Assembly (NCBI GenBank): GCA_019240375.1
Contig: JAFAYN010000173.1
Span: 1 to 13,383 of the forward strand
DNA: 13,383 nucleotides
Reading direction: 5' to 3'
DNA from: Gemmatimonadota bacterium
GTDB taxonomy: Bacteria; Gemmatimonadota; Gemmatimonadetes; Longimicrobiales; Longimicrobiaceae
Part shown: piece after piece, positions 13,346 to 13,383 of the stretch
How the letters are laid out: every line of letters starts with the position of its first letter
Numbering within the stretch: position 1 is the first letter of the stretch
The notes under the pieces: generated by a model
Databases searched by the model: none
What the model was told of the DNA's origin: nothing
What the model saw: only the letters and a program-made list of their open reading frames with translations
Program-made: the position numbers and the translations under genes

Positions 13346-13383
13346 ACCGGAAACCACCCCTTCCGAATCGAGCATCGTGCCTT

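Overview
The window is GC-rich throughout, estimated by eye at about 70%, and gene-dense. It carries nine protein-coding genes, one of them cut by the left edge, and I see no tRNA, rRNA, CRISPR array or mobile element. The gene set (lipoproteins, a Tat-exported enzyme, a FadN-type beta-oxidation protein) fits a Gram-negative high-GC bacterium. Gemmatimonadota of the Longimicrobium type is my best guess from overall style, but nothing here proves the taxon.

Layout. Positions 1-1233 (+) are the 3' part of a GHL10-type family 10 glycosyl hydrolase. It converges on a DUF4349 membrane-anchored lipoprotein (1300-2268, -), and a long hairpin at 1257-1294 sits between them as a likely bidirectional terminator. 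Next comes a divergent regulatory region (2269-2505) with one promoter facing each way and two near-identical palindromes. It leads into a six-gene + strand operon: a TetR regulator (2506-3117), a fadN-like bifunctional hydroxyacyl-CoA dehydrogenase/enoyl-CoA hydratase (3164-5476), a fadA thiolase (5517-6692), an ACAD10/11-like acyl-CoA dehydrogenase (6718-7968), an SDR oxidoreductase (7965-8795) and an APH-like small-molecule kinase (8788-9876). The last three genes overlap end to end. Facing this operon is a two-gene - strand unit, transcribed from the right edge inward: a DUF1343/NamZ-type lipoprotein (13235-12012), then a Tat-exported metallophosphoesterase fused to a beta-propeller (11993-9954). 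The last 148 bases hold a probable + strand promoter for a gene beyond the window.

How the genes work together. FadN (hydration and 3-hydroxyacyl dehydrogenation), FadA (thiolysis) and the acyl-CoA dehydrogenase resemble the Bacillus fadN-fadA-fadE set. The third enzyme, however, belongs to the subfamily that works with an APH-like kinase. In Pseudomonas levulinate catabolism (LvaA kinase, LvaC ACAD, LvaD SDR) and in mammalian ACAD10/ACAD11, such pairs phosphorylate a 4-hydroxyacyl-CoA and then remove the phosphate to give an enoyl-CoA. The ACAD-SDR-kinase block may therefore feed 4-keto or 4-hydroxy acyl-CoAs into the FadN-FadA cycle encoded just upstream. The whole operon would be controlled by its own TetR repressor through a palindrome that abuts the -10 element. 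This substrate assignment is inference and is the most interesting hypothesis in the window.
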